A DNA stretch of 64,000 nucleotides, from NCBI RefSeq assembly GCF_900111895.1, contig NZ_FOKB01000002.1, forward strand, positions 62,001-126,000, read 5' to 3'. The stretch is from Pseudomonas simiae (lineage in GTDB: Bacteria; Pseudomonadota; Gammaproteobacteria; Pseudomonadales; Pseudomonadaceae). The translations under genes were made by a program, and so were the position numbers. Within the stretch, counting starts at the first letter, position 1. Each line of letters opens with the position of its first letter. This document shows positions 63,709 to 64,000 of this stretch, in pieces. Below the pieces are notes generated by a model, which was not told the origin of the DNA, did no database searches, and saw only the letters and a program-made list of their open reading frames with translations.

Positions 63709-64000
63709 AATGCGCTCCCCAACTGGAAGACTGGCAGGTACATGGCGATCACCAATGCGCCGACAATGCCTCCCAGGACCACCATGATCAGGGGCTCCAT
63801 GAGGTGGGTGAGGTGATCGACCAGGTTGTCCACATCGGCCTCGTAATGGTTGGCGACCTTTTCCAGCATGCGGTCCAGTGTGCCCGACTCTTCGCCGATG
63901 GCTGTCATCTGGATCGCCATGCCGGGGAACAGGCCGCTGGTGAGCATGGATTGGTTCAATGGCATGCCAGTCGCTACATCGCGTCGCATCTGTTCGATTG
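63705..64000 (-). CDS. pilC: Type IV pilus inner-membrane platform protein PilC, 3' part
   Basis: The last 97-98 codons of a GspF-family protein, open to the window edge. Visible are the GLFPGMAIQMTAIGEESGTLDRMLEKVANHYE signature region (residues about 24-54 of the visible part) and the last membrane segment (LIMVVLGGIVGALVIAMYLPVF). It runs into pilD by 4 nt. The 5' part and the pilB ATPase gene should lie just outside. Confidence 0.95.
   Translation of the reverse strand, partial: IEQMRRDVATGMPLNQSMLTSGLFPGMAIQMTAIGEESGTLDRMLEKVANHYEADVDNLVDHLTHLMEPLIMVVLGGIVGALVIAMYLPVFQLGSAF

Overview
The window is a piece of a Pseudomonas chromosome, almost certainly of the P. fluorescens group. The evidence is the GC-rich, densely packed core gene order (lolB-ispE-tRNA-Gln-prs-rplY-pth-ychF; hemA-prfA-prmC-moeB-murI; ribF-ileS-lspA-fkpB-ispH-minor pilins), the REP doublets that start TGTGGGAGCGGGCTTGCTCG, and the end of an Hrp-type type III secretion (T3SS) cluster beside ychF. 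I see no insertion sequence, prophage or CRISPR array.

Layout. 1-2.7 kb: one end of an Hrp1-class T3SS on the minus strand (partial sctK/hrpD, sctJ/hrcJ, hrpB, a small pilin-like gene behind a good hrp box, and an HrpR/HrpS-type activator), then about 390 bp of AT-rich DNA. 3-15 kb: housekeeping genes for translation, PRPP, isoprenoids, lipoprotein sorting, heme entry, release factor and its methylase, and glutamate racemase, ending with a PagL-type lipid A deacylase. 15.6-27.8 kb: a YkgJ-like gene, then a minus-strand series of nine tightly coupled genes (15996-24308): TudS/DUF1722, a LitR/CarH-like MerR regulator without a visible B12-binding motif, photolyase, an NTF2-like protein, SDR, FAD amine oxidoreductase, DUF1365, a CFA-like methyltransferase and DUF2878. 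The promoter has two exact copies of TGTACA-N12-TGTACA, the form reported for PplR1 of P. putida KT2440, one touching the -35 box and one just past the expected start. A third near-match lies between a renalase-TIGR02450 pair and a TIGR01777-hemH pair. I read this as a light-response locus joining DNA repair, membrane lipid modification and possibly porphyrin disposal.

27.9-39 kb: a TonB-dependent siderophore receptor, AlgW protease, a Nif3-like protein, sulfate activation (cysD, fused cysNC), an acyltransferase, Pta, a DUF3565 gene and SlyD. 39-47 kb: rpsT, murJ, ribF, ileS, lspA, fkpB, ispH. 47.4-50.3 kb: minor type IV pilins (fimT/fimU-like, pilV, pilW, pilX, pilE) with no pilY1 between pilX and pilE. 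50-57 kb: thiO, bamD, rluD, pgeF and clpB, with a clear sigma-32 promoter before clpB. 57.6-58.1 kb: a tRNA cluster (Asn, Pro, Lys, and a second Pro). 58-64 kb: NDH-2, several small conserved Pseudomonas genes, then yacG, coaE, pilD and the 3' end of pilC.

The strongest sequence-level findings are the paired operators over the light-locus promoter, the hrp box upstream of the pilin-like gene, the sigma-32 promoter of clpB and the tRNA-operon promoter. Many starts were moved from the longest open frame to a start supported by a Shine-Dalgarno sequence, stop-start overlap or the family N-terminus; each such case is stated.
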